DNA of 64,000 bases from Rubrivivax sp. GTDB taxonomy: Bacteria > Pseudomonadota > Gammaproteobacteria > Burkholderiales > Burkholderiaceae_C. Location of the stretch: NCBI GenBank assembly GCA_027485165.1, contig JAIXRN010000059.1, forward strand, positions 1 through 64,000. Direction: 5' to 3'. Position 1 is the stretch's first letter. Every line of letters starts with the position of its first letter. The notes under the pieces are model-generated. The model worked only from the letters and a program-made list of their open reading frames with translations. It did not search any database and was not told where the DNA came from. Positions 38,061 to 47,015 of the stretch are shown piece after piece. The position numbers and the translations under genes are program-made.

Positions 38061-39011
38061 ATGGCCCTGCTGATTCCCTTTGCCGCCCCGCGCGCTGCGC
38101 CCTGGGGCGACCTGTCGCTACTGCAGCTGCCGCACCTGCAGGCCCTGCTGGCCGACTGGGCACCCGTGGCTCGTGACGATGGCGACGAACTGAGCCTGAC
38201 GCCCCCGCATGAACGCGCCCTGGCCCAGGCGCTAGGCTGGCAGGGTGCAGACGGCAGCCTGCCGTGGGCCGCACGTGCAGCCGCGGCCGACGGCATCGAC
38301 ACCGGCGACCTGGCCTGGGGCCTGCTGACCCCGGCGCACTGGCACCTGGGCACCGAACAGGTGAGCCTGATCGACCCCGCCGGCCTGATGCTGGACGAAG
38401 CCACCTCGCGCAGCTTGTTTGCGGCCGTGCAGCCGCTGTTCACGTCGGCGGGCTGGTTGTTCACCTGGGGCGCACCGATGCGCTGGTACGCCGCGCACGA
38501 AAGCCTGGCCGATCTGCCCTGCGCTGCTCTGGACCGCGTCATCGGCCGCAACGTCGACCGCTGGCTGGGCCCTTCGCAGCAGGCCCCGGGGATGCGCACC
38601 GTGCGCCGCCTGCAGGCCGAAGTACAGATGCTGCTCTACACCCACCCGCTGAACGACGAACGCCTGGCGCGCGGGCTGCTGCCGGTCAATTCCTTCTGGC
38701 TCAGTGGCTGTGGCCCGGCCCAGCCCGCCAACGGGCCCGCGCCCAACGTAGACGACCGTCTGCGCGCCCCGGCCCTGGCCGGCGACTGGCCGGGCTGGCT
38801 GCGCGGCTGGGAGACGCTGGACGACGGGCCGTTCCGCGCGCTGGTGCAGGCACAGGCGGGCACGCAGCCGGCCGCAGCGCCATCGCTGACGCTGTGCGGC
38901 GAGCGCAGCGCGCTGCGGCTGGCGCCGCGCACGGGCCAAGGTCTGTTCGCGCGGTTGCGTCAGCGCCTGGCGCCGCGGCCTTCGCCGCGCAGCCTGCTGG
39001 AAGCGCTGTGA
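38061..39011 (+). CDS. RpfE-like protein upstream of recJ
   Basis: 316 residues from ATG 38061 (319 from 38052). No membrane segment or classic enzyme motif. Recognisable stretches include LLIPFAAPRAAPWGDL, LTPAHWHLGTEQVSLIDP, GWLFTWGAPMRWYA and LPVNSFWLSGCGPA. This protein is regularly encoded just before recJ in beta- and gammaproteobacteria and is called RpfE in Xanthomonas; some databases label it a phosphoglycerate-mutase-like protein. Its function is not known to me. Its stop overlaps the recJ GTG by 4 bases. Confidence 0.78.
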   Translation: MALLIPFAAPRAAPWGDLSLLQLPHLQALLADWAPVARDDGDELSLTPPHERALAQALGWQGADGSLPWAARAAAADGIDTGDLAWGLLTPAHWHLGTEQVSLIDPAGLMLDEATSRSLFAAVQPLFTSAGWLFTWGAPMRWYAAHESLADLPCAALDRVIGRNVDRWLGPSQQAPGMRTVRRLQAEVQMLLYTHPLNDERLARGLLPVNSFWLSGCGPAQPANGPAPNVDDRLRAPALAGDWPGWLRGWETLDDGPFRALVQAQAGTQPAAAPSLTLCGERSALRLAPRTGQGLFARLRQRLAPRPSPRSLLEAL

Positions 39012-40741
39012 TCCTGCAACTGCGCGACGTGCCACCGCGCGTGCGCCACGCGCTGGAACAAGCCGGCGTACACCCGCTGCTGGCGCAGCTGCTGGCCGCG
39101 CGCGGCGTGCGCAGCGCCGACGAACTGGACGACGGCCTGCCGCGCCTGCTGCCGCCCGATGGCCTGACCGGCGCTGCCGAAGCCGGCCGCCTGCTGGCCG
39201 ACGCCATGGCCGCAGGCCGGCGCATCTGCGTGGTGGCCGACTACGACTGCGACGGCGCCACCGCCTGCGCCGTGGCCCTGCGCGGCCTGGCCCTGCTGGG
39301 CGCGGCTGCGGGCACCTTGCGCTATGTCGTGCCTGACCGCGCCGTGCATGGCTACGGCCTGACGCCCGCCATCGTGGACCTGGCCTGTGCCAGCGGGCCG
39401 CGGCCCGACCTGCTGGTGACGGTGGACAACGGCATCGCCAGCCACGCCGGCGTGGCGCATGCGCGCGGCCTGGGCCTGGGCGTGCTCGTCACCGACCACC
39501 ACCTGCCCGCAGCCGACCAGCCCTTGCCCGTGGCCGATGTGATCGTGAACCCCAACCAGCCCGGGTGCAGCTTCAGCAGCAAGGCGCTGGCCGGCGTGGG
39601 CGTGATGTTCTACGTGCTGCTGGCGACACGGGCCGAACAGCGCGCGCGCGGCCTGTTCGACGCCGCCACGCAGCCGCGGCTGGACGCGCTGCTGGACCTG
39701 GTGGCCCTGGGCACGGTGGCCGACGTGGTGAAGCTGGACGCGAACAACCGGCGCCTGGTGGCGCAGGGCTTGAAGCGCATCCGCGCCGGGCGCATGCGGC
39801 CGGGCGTGGCCGCACTGTTCCGCGCCGCCGGGCGCGACCCGCGGCGCGCCGCCGGATTCGACTTCGGCTTCGCCCTGGGCCCGCGCATCAACGCCGCCGG
39901 CCGCCTGGCCGACATGACCCTCGGTATTGAATGCCTGCTGACCGACGACCCGGCGCGCGCGGCCGAACTGGCAGGCCAGCTGGACGCCATCAACCGCGAA
40001 CGCCGCGACGTCGAAGCCGGCATGCGCGAACAGGCCGAAGCCATGCTGGCGCGCTGGTGGACGGATGCCGACACCGCCAGCGTGCCACCGGCCGTGGTGC
40101 TGTTCGACGACAGCTTCCACGAAGGCGTGGTGGGCATCGTGGCTGGCCGGGTGAAGGACCGCGCGCATCGGCCCACCTTCGTCTTCGCGCGCGGCGCCAA
40201 CGGGCAGCTGAAGGGGTCGGGCCGGTCCATCCCCGGGTTTCACCTGCGCGACGCGCTGGACCTGGTGGCCAAGCGCCACCCGGGCCTGCTGCTGCGCTTT
40301 GGCGGCCACGCCATGGCGGCGGGCTGCACACTGCAGGAAGGCGGCGTGCCGCAGTTCGAAAGCGCGCTGGCCCGCGTGGCCGCCGAATGGCTGGACGCTG
40401 CCACGCTTCAGCGCACCTTGCGCACCGACGGCCCGCTGGCGCTGGAATGGTTCAATGCCGAGACTGTGGCCCTGCTGGACGCCCAGGTCTGGGGCCAGGG
40501 CTTCGAAGCCCCGGTGTTCTGCGACGAAGTGCAAGTGCTGCAACAGCGCCTGGTGGGCGACAAGCACCTGAAGCTGCGTCTGCGCCAGGGTGGGCAGGAA
40601 CGCGACGCCATCTGGTTCGGCCACGACCAGCCCTTGCCGGAACGGGCCCGGCTGGCCTACCGTCTGGGCCTGGACGAATGGAACGGCCGCCAGCGCGTGC
40701 AGATGATGATCGAAGCCGCGCACGAGCCCCACACACCTTGA
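39008..40741 (+). CDS. recJ: single-stranded-DNA-specific exonuclease RecJ
   Basis: 577 residues, GTG start overlapping the upstream stop (GTGA). DHH motifs are ICVVADYDCDGATA, LLVTVDNGIASHAG, LVTDHHLPAADQ and ALGTVADVVKLD; DHHA1 features GRSIPGFHLRDALD and RFGGHAMAAGC. The OB-like C-terminal region ends the protein. RecJ is a 5'-3' exonuclease in recombination and mismatch or base-excision repair. The long open frame upstream of 39008 is only an alternative frame of the rpfE-like gene. Confidence 0.96.
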   Translation: MILQLRDVPPRVRHALEQAGVHPLLAQLLAARGVRSADELDDGLPRLLPPDGLTGAAEAGRLLADAMAAGRRICVVADYDCDGATACAVALRGLALLGAAAGTLRYVVPDRAVHGYGLTPAIVDLACASGPRPDLLVTVDNGIASHAGVAHARGLGLGVLVTDHHLPAADQPLPVADVIVNPNQPGCSFSSKALAGVGVMFYVLLATRAEQRARGLFDAATQPRLDALLDLVALGTVADVVKLDANNRRLVAQGLKRIRAGRMRPGVAALFRAAGRDPRRAAGFDFGFALGPRINAAGRLADMTLGIECLLTDDPARAAELAGQLDAINRERRDVEAGMREQAEAMLARWWTDADTASVPPAVVLFDDSFHEGVVGIVAGRVKDRAHRPTFVFARGANGQLKGSGRSIPGFHLRDALDLVAKRHPGLLLRFGGHAMAAGCTLQEGGVPQFESALARVAAEWLDAATLQRTLRTDGPLALEWFNAETVALLDAQVWGQGFEAPVFCDEVQVLQQRLVGDKHLKLRLRQGGQERDAIWFGHDQPLPERARLAYRLGLDEWNGRQRVQMMIEAAHEPHTP

Positions 40742-40751
40742 GGAGCACCCC

Positions 40752-42032
40752 ATGCAGAACACCCTGACCCGCCACGCCCTGATGTCGGCCCCGGCCCTGG
40801 CCCTGCTGCTGGCCGCCTGTGGCGGCGGCGGCAGCGCTGAACCCGAAGGCCGTGCCAGCCCGCAAGCTGCGGCACGCGCCACGGCCGACGGCAGCACGGC
40901 GGCGCTTGTGGCCCCGGCCACGTCCGCCGCCACGGCGGTGGCCGACGGCACGCCTGCTGCCGGGCGCCTGGCCGTCAGCACCGTGGCCAGCGGCCTGGTG
41001 AACCCCTGGAGCCTGGCCTTTCTGCCTGACGGCCGCATGCTGGTGACGGAGAAGCCCGGCCGGCTGCGCACCGTGCAGGCCGACGGCAGCCTGTCGGCGC
41101 CCATTACCGGCGTGCCCAGTGTCAGCACCGGCGGGCAGGGCGGTCTGTTCGACGTGGCCCTGGCGCGCGACTTCGCCACGTCGCGCCGCATCTTCCTGTC
41201 TTACGCCGAAAGCGGCACTGGTTCCGAAGCCGGGCGCAACGGGCTGGCTGTGGGTACGGCCGTGCTCAGTGCTGACGGCGCGGCGCTGCAGGACTGGCAG
41301 GTCATCTTCCGCCAGACCCCGAAGGTGTCCAGCTCGCTGCACTTCGGCGGCCGCCTGGTGCTGACGCCCGACGGCCAGATCTTCATCACCACGGGCGAAC
41401 GTTCGCTGGCCAGCGAACGTGGCCGCGCCCAGCTGCTGGAATTCGGCCACGGCAAGGTCTTCCGCCTGGCGCTGAACGGCAGCCCGCCTCGCAACAACCC
41501 CTTCAACTACATGCGCACGGCGCAGCAGGGTATCTACAGCTACGGCCACCGCAACCCGCAGGGCGCGGCCCTGCACCCCGACACGGGTGCGCTGTGGGTC
41601 ACCGAACATGGCCCACAAGGCGGCGATGAACTGAACCGCATCGTGCCCGGTGCGAACTACGGCTGGCCGCTGGTCAGCTACGGCTGCGAATATGGCTCGC
41701 CGGTGGGCAACTGCACGCCGGTGGGCGGTGCTTCCACCGGCCCGGGCTTCACCCCGCCCGTCAGCTACTGGGTGCCGACCTCGATCGCGCCCAGCGGCCT
41801 GGCCATCCACAGCGGCAATGGCGCGCCGCAATGGCGGGGCGACTTCTTTGTCGGCGCCCTGGCCGGCCAGGCCGTGTGGCAGCTGAAGATGAACGGCGAC
41901 CAGGTGGTGTCGCGTGCGGTGTTGCCCACGGGGCTGAACGACCGTATCCGCGACGTGCGCGAAGGCCCGGACGGCGCGCTGTACCTGCTGACCGACAGCT
42001 CGGCGGGCCGGGTGGTGCGCGTGGCACCCTGA
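40752..42032 (+). CDS. lipoprotein PQQ-type sugar dehydrogenase, copy 1
   Basis: 426 residues. It has a lipoprotein signal with lipobox LLLAAC (Cys near residue 23) and an Ala/Thr-rich linker to about residue 75. A six-bladed propeller of the soluble glucose/aldose sugar dehydrogenase (YliI/Asd) family follows: NPWSLAFLPDGRMLVTEKPG, SSLHFGGRLVLTPDG, YGHRNPQGAALHP and WVTEHGPQGGDELN. A PQQ cofactor and calcium are typical of the family. GAGGAG lies seven bases before the ATG. A paralog follows in tandem. Confidence 0.88.
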   Translation: MQNTLTRHALMSAPALALLLAACGGGGSAEPEGRASPQAAARATADGSTAALVAPATSAATAVADGTPAAGRLAVSTVASGLVNPWSLAFLPDGRMLVTEKPGRLRTVQADGSLSAPITGVPSVSTGGQGGLFDVALARDFATSRRIFLSYAESGTGSEAGRNGLAVGTAVLSADGAALQDWQVIFRQTPKVSSSLHFGGRLVLTPDGQIFITTGERSLASERGRAQLLEFGHGKVFRLALNGSPPRNNPFNYMRTAQQGIYSYGHRNPQGAALHPDTGALWVTEHGPQGGDELNRIVPGANYGWPLVSYGCEYGSPVGNCTPVGGASTGPGFTPPVSYWVPTSIAPSGLAIHSGNGAPQWRGDFFVGALAGQAVWQLKMNGDQVVSRAVLPTGLNDRIRDVREGPDGALYLLTDSSAGRVVRVAP

Positions 42033-42149
42033 GCTCAGACCCGCGGGCGCGGGAATAGACACGGGCCCCAGGCCGCAACCTGCGACTGCCGGCGCGTGAT
42101 TGAGCCCGGGCCGCATGCGGTCGTTGCGCTGATGTCAACATCGGCGCCC

Positions 42150-43277
42150 ATGAAAAACAGGATCTTGTTTTACGTGGTGGCCGTGGCGGCTATGGTGGGC
42201 GCACCGGCGTTGGCACAGCCGGCCCCGATCAAGCCCGTGCCCGTGCTGCGCGGCCTGGACAACCCCTGGGCCTTGGCCTTCCTGCCCGACGGGCGCATGC
42301 TGGTGACGGAAAAGCCCGGCCGGCTGCGTCTGGCCCTGCCCAGCGGCGAACTGTCAGCCCCGCTGGCCGGGCTGCCGGCGGTGGCTGCCGGCGGCCAGTG
42401 CGGACTGCTGGACGTGGTGGCCGACCCGCAGTTCGCGCAGAACCGGCGCATCTTCTTCAGCTTCGCCGAACCGGCTGCCGCAGGCGCCAGCGGCAACAGC
42501 ACGGCCGTGGCCAGCGCACGCCTGGTGGGCGAAGGCCTGGGCGCGAAGCTGGAAGATGTGCGCACCATCTTCAGCCAGAAGCCCAAGATCAGCAGCCGCA
42601 ACCATTGCGGCAGCCGCATCGTCTTCGACCGCAGCGGCGCCCTGCTGGTGGGCCTGGGCGACCGCTTCAGCGGCAAGGACGAGGCCCAGAACCCGGCCAA
42701 CCACATCGGCAAGGTGGTGCGCATCAGCGCCGACGGCAAGGCCCTGGCCGACAACCCCTTTGCAGGCCAGGCCAGCCACGCCGCCGAGGTCTATAGCCTG
42801 GGTCACCGCAACATCCAGGGCGCGGCCCTGCACCCGCAGACGGGTGAACTGTGGGCCGTGGAACATGGGCCGCAGGGCGGCGACGAAGTCAACCGCGTGC
42901 TGCCCGGTCGCAACTACGGCTGGCCGCTGGTGACCTACGGCCGCAACTACGGCATCGGTACGCGCATCGGCGAAGAAGGCCCCAAGTCCGGCTATGAACA
43001 GCCGCTGCGGCACTGGGTGCCGGCTTCAGTGGCGCCGGCCGGCCTGGCCTTCCTGACCAGCGTGCGCTACCCCGGCTGGCAGGGCAGCCTTTTCATGGGC
43101 ACCTTGCGCGGCCAGGCCCTGCTGCGCCTGACGCTGGACGGCAACGCCGTCACGGGCGAAGAACGCCTGCTGGCCGACCTGGGCCAGCGTATTCGCGACG
43201 TGCGCCAGGGCCCGGACGGCTGGTTGTACATCGTCACCGACGGCGACAACGGCCAGGTGCTGCGGCTGGAAAACTGA
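42150..43277 (+). CDS. periplasmic PQQ-type sugar dehydrogenase, copy 2
   Basis: 375 residues, with an ordinary cleavable signal peptide (about residues 1-22, cut after ALA) instead of a lipobox. The propeller landmarks repeat those of copy 1: NPWALAFLPDGRMLVTEKPG, RNHCGSRIVFDRSG, LGHRNIQGAALHP, VEHGPQGGDEVNRV and IRDVRQGPDGWLYIVTD. It would oxidise aldoses in the periplasm with PQQ. The start at 42150 was chosen because a signal peptide begins there. No PQQ synthesis genes are in the window. Confidence 0.88.
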   Translation: MKNRILFYVVAVAAMVGAPALAQPAPIKPVPVLRGLDNPWALAFLPDGRMLVTEKPGRLRLALPSGELSAPLAGLPAVAAGGQCGLLDVVADPQFAQNRRIFFSFAEPAAAGASGNSTAVASARLVGEGLGAKLEDVRTIFSQKPKISSRNHCGSRIVFDRSGALLVGLGDRFSGKDEAQNPANHIGKVVRISADGKALADNPFAGQASHAAEVYSLGHRNIQGAALHPQTGELWAVEHGPQGGDEVNRVLPGRNYGWPLVTYGRNYGIGTRIGEEGPKSGYEQPLRHWVPASVAPAGLAFLTSVRYPGWQGSLFMGTLRGQALLRLTLDGNAVTGEERLLADLGQRIRDVRQGPDGWLYIVTDGDNGQVLRLEN

Positions 43278-43355
43278 GGCCAAGGCGCTGCGCGCGGCCG
43301 GCCCCACCCGGCAGCGCCCCTGGTTGATGCCGATGCCGCGCCTGCGGGGCGCGCC

Positions 43356-43361
43356 TACCAT
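43356..43361 (+). promoter_or_regulatory. possible -10 box upstream of the CHAT-MBL gene
   Basis: TACCAT, identical to the box before the M20 gene at 9052, lies 76 bases before the CHAT-MBL ATG in a 160-base gap. A -35 is not clear (TTGATG lies too far upstream). An AAGGGA ribosome site is present further down, so this transcript would have a leader. Confidence 0.3.
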
Positions 43362-43437
43362 CGCGCGGCCGCAAAACACTAGCCAGCGCACGAGAACGCC
43401 CCGCAGGGGCCCGGCCGGCGCACAAGGGAACCCCGCC

Positions 43438-46400
43438 ATGGCCGACAGCCTGAACATCCGCAACGTGACGGTAGAGTTGTTGCGCTCGGGTCCTTCGCAC
43501 AACCAGTTGCTGTCGCCCTTGACGCTGTACCTGGGCATCTGCGACGAAGCCGAGGCCGGCATCGTCACCCTGCCTTTTGAACACGCCGCCTTCCTGCGCC
43601 GCATCGGCGTGATGCGCTACGAAGAGCACAGGGCCGTGGACAAGCTTCCCGAACTGCGCGCCATGGGGGTGGAGATGGCGCGCGTGCTGGGCGCCATCCC
43701 GCGCCTGCCGGGGTCACTGTCGGCCGAAAGCAGCGGCCGCGACACTCTGGTGCACCTGAGCCTGGTGCTGTCGGCCAGCGAACTGGCGCTGCTGCCTTTC
43801 GAACTGGCGAAGATGCCGATCGGCCCCACCAGCTGGACCGAAAGCTGGATGGCGCTGCAGTCGCGTGTGCCGGTCGTCATCACCCGCCGCACGCGCAACG
43901 TCACCCCGCGCGAAGGCCCGTGGCTGAGGCAGCCGCGGATATTGTTCATCTGCGCCGAAACCGACCCCGACGCGCCGAACAGCGTGCCCTTCAAGGAACA
44001 CCGCCTGGCGCTGATCAACGCTGTACGCCCCTTCATGCAGCCGGCCGACCGCGAACCGGTGGTCAGCCACGGCGGCCAGCGCGAACAGTTCGGCAGCCTG
44101 CTGACCGTGCTGCGCAAGCCGCGCTTCGAAGACGTGGTGGCCGAATGCGCCAGCCACCGCTACACCTGCATCCACGTGCTGGCGCACGGCCGCGAAGACC
44201 GCAGCCTGGGCGACAACAGCTACGGTTTGGAACTGCACCCGCGCGACGGCGTGATTTCCGGCGAACGCCTGGCCAGCGCCTTCACGGCGCTGCACGGTGG
44301 CCGCATCCACCGGCCCGACGTGGTGACCCTGGCCACCTGCGACAGCGGCAACAACGAAGCCGCGGTGCTGACCCCCGGGGCCAGCATCGCCCACCTGCTG
44401 CACCAGGCCGGCGTGCCGCTGGTGCTGGCTTCGCAGTTCCCCTTGTCGAAGCTGGGCTCGGTGCGCGTGGCGCGGCTCTTCTACAGCGGGCTGATGTGGG
44501 GCGACAACCCCTGGGTGCTGCTGCACCGCGTGCGTACCAACCTGCATGGCACCATGGGCCCGGGCGACCACGACTGGGCCAGCCTGGTGGTCTACGAAGC
44601 CCTGAACCTGGACACCTACAAGCTGGACCAGGCGCGCTACCAGCAGTGCTACCAGGCCATGCTGGCGGCCTGGATGGACGACGACGGCGCAGAAGATGAA
44701 CTGGCAGCGCTGGATGAAGAGGCCGAGTCCGACGCCCTGGTGGGCCGCTGCAAGACCAGCAGCGTGCTGCCGCGCCTGCCCGTGGACAGCAAGTTCTTCG
44801 GCATGCGTTCGCTGGCGCTGCGGGCCGACGCGCACCTGCAGAACGCCATCGACCACCTGGGCACCGTCGACCGTGCGCTGCGGCGCCAGAACGAGCAGGC
44901 CGAATTCGAAGACCGCGTGGCGCGCAGCTGCCGCGAACTGGAACACGCCATCGAAGACCACGAGGCCGCCTTGCTGGGCTTCCTGGTGAAGGACGGGCAG
45001 GGCATGAACGCGCCTTATCTGTCGCTGGTGGCGCTGATCCGCCTGCGCACGGTGCTGGGCCGGAAGATGGATGAAGGCATCCTGGAAACCGCGTCCTTCT
45101 GGCTCAATGCCGTGCTGCGCGAACCCGCGGCACGCGATGAACGCGTGTCGGTCTGGGCCTGCCTGACTGAGCTGGGCCTGCTGCGCACGCTGCACCCCGA
45201 CGAAGGCGAGCGCCGCCGCGCGGCCGCCGAAGCGCTGCATGCCGCCAGCGAGATGGTCCGCCTGGACCGCGAGGGCCAGTCGATGGCCATGCGCTGGCTG
45301 CGCGTGCTGCTGGACACGTACATCCGGTTCTGGGGCGACAGGCGCTTTGAAGTCGCCATGGCGAACTTCGGCGAAACCGAACGGCCCAGCTTCCGCCTGG
45401 GCGAGATCAACCTGGTAGACACAGCCCGCCAGTTGCGTGACCAGCTGGACCGCCAGGGCTTGCGCCAGCAGCTGGGCCGTGCGCCCCGGCTGCTGCAGAC
45501 CGAGCTGAAGACCCTGGCCAAGCCCAGCGGGCGCGCGCGCCTGAAGCCCCCGCCGGCGCCACCCCTGCAGGCCTACGAGATGCCAGGCGAGCGTGGGGCT
45601 GCGGGCGAGACCGATTCAGACGACGACAGCGACCATGACGACGACCACGACGACGAACGAGACCACGAGCGCGACGAAGAACGCGACGACGACCAGCAAG
45701 ACGGGCAAGACCAGGACGTCACGGCCAACGCGCCCGCGCTCCACCCTGCGTCCGCATCGTCGAGCCGGCTGGGCGCTGCACCCGCGGCGCCGCGGGCCGA
45801 TGCACCGGCCGGCGCGCGCCGGCGTTCGTCTGCCGGCACAGGCTTCTTCCGCATCGACATGCTGCCCGCACGCCATGGCGACGCGCTGTGGATCGAATAC
45901 GGCCGCGGCACGGCGGCGCCCGCGCGCGTGCTGGTGGACTGCGGCCCTGCGGGCGCCTACAAGCAGTTCCTGAAGCCCCGCATCGCCGCGCTGCCGCCCG
46001 CTCAGCGGCACTTCGAACTGTTCATCCTGTCGCACATCGACGACGACCACATCGGCGGCGCCATCCAGCTGCTGAAGGACGCACGCAGCCTGGGCGTGAC
46101 CTTTGGCGACATCTGGTTCAACGGCTTCAAGCACCTGCCAGGGGTGTTGAACGCCAAGCAGGGCGAAGCCTTCTCGGCCCTGATCCAGCAGCAGGGCCTG
46201 CCCTGGAACCGCATGGTGCGTGACCTGCAGCCCGACGACAGCGACGCTGTGGTGCGTGAAGCCGACGAGGTGCCGGAACTGCGCCTGCCCGGCGGCATGC
46301 GGCTGACGCTGCTGTCGCCCACCCCCGTGCAGCTGGCCGCGCTGCGCCGCAGCTGGGTGAAGGAAATCGAAAAGGAAGGCCTGAAGCCGGGCGAACAGGC

Positions 46401-46968
46401 CACCGGCGAACGTTTCCTGGGCCAGGTGCCCGTGCCACCCACGCTGGAAACGGTGCCGGCCCTGGCGGCGGAAAAGTTCGATTCCGACACCACGGCCGCC
46501 AACGGCAGCAGCATCGCCGTGCTGGCCGAATTCGATGACAAGGCCGTCTTGCTGGGGGCCGATGCCTATGCCCCGGTGCTGGAACAGGCCGTGGACCTGC
46601 TGCGTGCGCGCCGCAAGCTGAAGAAGGACCAGCCGCTGCGGCTGTCGGCCTTCAAGCTGCCGCACCACGGCAGCCAGAACAACCTGAGCACGTCGCTGCT
46701 GCAGAAGCTGCGCTGCAGCGACTTCCTGGTGTCGACCAGCGGCGCGCGCTTCAATCACCCCGATTCACAAGCGATTTCGCGCGTGCTGATGCAGGCGCTG
46801 GCAGCCAAACAGCCGGCCCGGCTGCACTTTAACTACCGCGCGTCGGCCAAGCTGAACGGCGCCTGGGACGATGAGGCGCTGAAGCGCAAGTACCGCTATG
46901 AAACCTTCTACCCCAGCGCAGCCGAAGGCGGGCTGAGCTACACCGTGCCCGACGTCGACCCGAGCTGA
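43438..46968 (+). CDS. CHAT caspase-like peptidase fused to ComEC-like MBL hydrolase
   Basis: 1176 residues. Residues ~1-160 are an unassigned N-terminal region (LSASELALLPFELAKMP). A CHAT domain follows (~170-400) with the catalytic dyad H250 (CIHVLAHGRE) and C301 (VTLATCDSGN). A helical region runs ~420-715, then a very acidic Asp/Glu/His/Arg linker (about 724-762). The C-terminal MBL domain (~805-1150) has H866/D868/D870/H871 (LSHIDDDHIGG), D1042 (LLGADAY) and H1076/H1077 (FKLPHHGSQNN), the ComEC/Rec2 pattern. No signal or membrane segment, so cytosolic. AAGGGA precedes the ATG. CHAT domains are peptidases such as separase and Csx29; ComEC-like MBLs are often nucleases or phosphodiesterases. 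A two-effector protein of a conflict or death pathway is the best guess. It stands alone on its strand. Confidence 0.88.
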   Translation: MADSLNIRNVTVELLRSGPSHNQLLSPLTLYLGICDEAEAGIVTLPFEHAAFLRRIGVMRYEEHRAVDKLPELRAMGVEMARVLGAIPRLPGSLSAESSGRDTLVHLSLVLSASELALLPFELAKMPIGPTSWTESWMALQSRVPVVITRRTRNVTPREGPWLRQPRILFICAETDPDAPNSVPFKEHRLALINAVRPFMQPADREPVVSHGGQREQFGSLLTVLRKPRFEDVVAECASHRYTCIHVLAHGREDRSLGDNSYGLELHPRDGVISGERLASAFTALHGGRIHRPDVVTLATCDSGNNEAAVLTPGASIAHLLHQAGVPLVLASQFPLSKLGSVRVARLFYSGLMWGDNPWVLLHRVRTNLHGTMGPGDHDWASLVVYEALNLDTYKLDQARYQQCYQAMLAAWMDDDGAEDELAALDEEAESDALVGRCKTSSVLPRLPVDSKFFGMRSLALRADAHLQNAIDHLGTVDRALRRQNEQAEFEDRVARSCRELEHAIEDHEAALLGFLVKDGQGMNAPYLSLVALIRLRTVLGRKMDEGILETASFWLNAVLREPAARDERVSVWACLTELGLLRTLHPDEGERRRAAAEALHAASEMVRLDREGQSMAMRWLRVLLDTYIRFWGDRRFEVAMANFGETERPSFRLGEINLVDTARQLRDQLDRQGLRQQLGRAPRLLQTELKTLAKPSGRARLKPPPAPPLQAYEMPGERGAAGETDSDDDSDHDDDHDDERDHERDEERDDDQQDGQDQDVTANAPALHPASASSSRLGAAPAAPRADAPAGARRRSSAGTGFFRIDMLPARHGDALWIEYGRGTAAPARVLVDCGPAGAYKQFLKPRIAALPPAQRHFELFILSHIDDDHIGGAIQLLKDARSLGVTFGDIWFNGFKHLPGVLNAKQGEAFSALIQQQGLPWNRMVRDLQPDDSDAVVREADEVPELRLPGGMRLTLLSPTPVQLAALRRSWVKEIEKEGLKPGEQATGERFLGQVPVPPTLETVPALAAEKFDSDTTAANGSSIAVLAEFDDKAVLLGADAYAPVLEQAVDLLRARRKLKKDQPLRLSAFKLPHHGSQNNLSTSLLQKLRCSDFLVSTSGARFNHPDSQAISRVLMQALAAKQPARLHFNYRASAKLNGAWDDEALKRKYRYETFYPSAAEGGLSYTVPDVDPS

Positions 46969-46980
46969 GCTGAGCTGAGC
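46966..46980 (+). repeat. TGAGC x3: stop codons in all three frames
   Basis: The CHAT-MBL stop TGA is the first of three TGAGC units. Because the unit is five bases, TGA appears at 46966, 46971 and 46976, one in each forward frame. This ends any frameshifted reading immediately after the gene. Confidence 0.8.
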
Positions 46981-47015
46981 CTACCCTAGGGCGCGCGGCT
47001 GCGCCGCCCGCCGTG

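Noticed and set aside
38264-39007. An in-frame N-terminal extension of RecJ of almost 250 residues
   Set aside because: The extension is an alternative frame of the rpfE-like gene. RecJ similarity starts at the GTG at 39008, which has the usual 4-base overlap.
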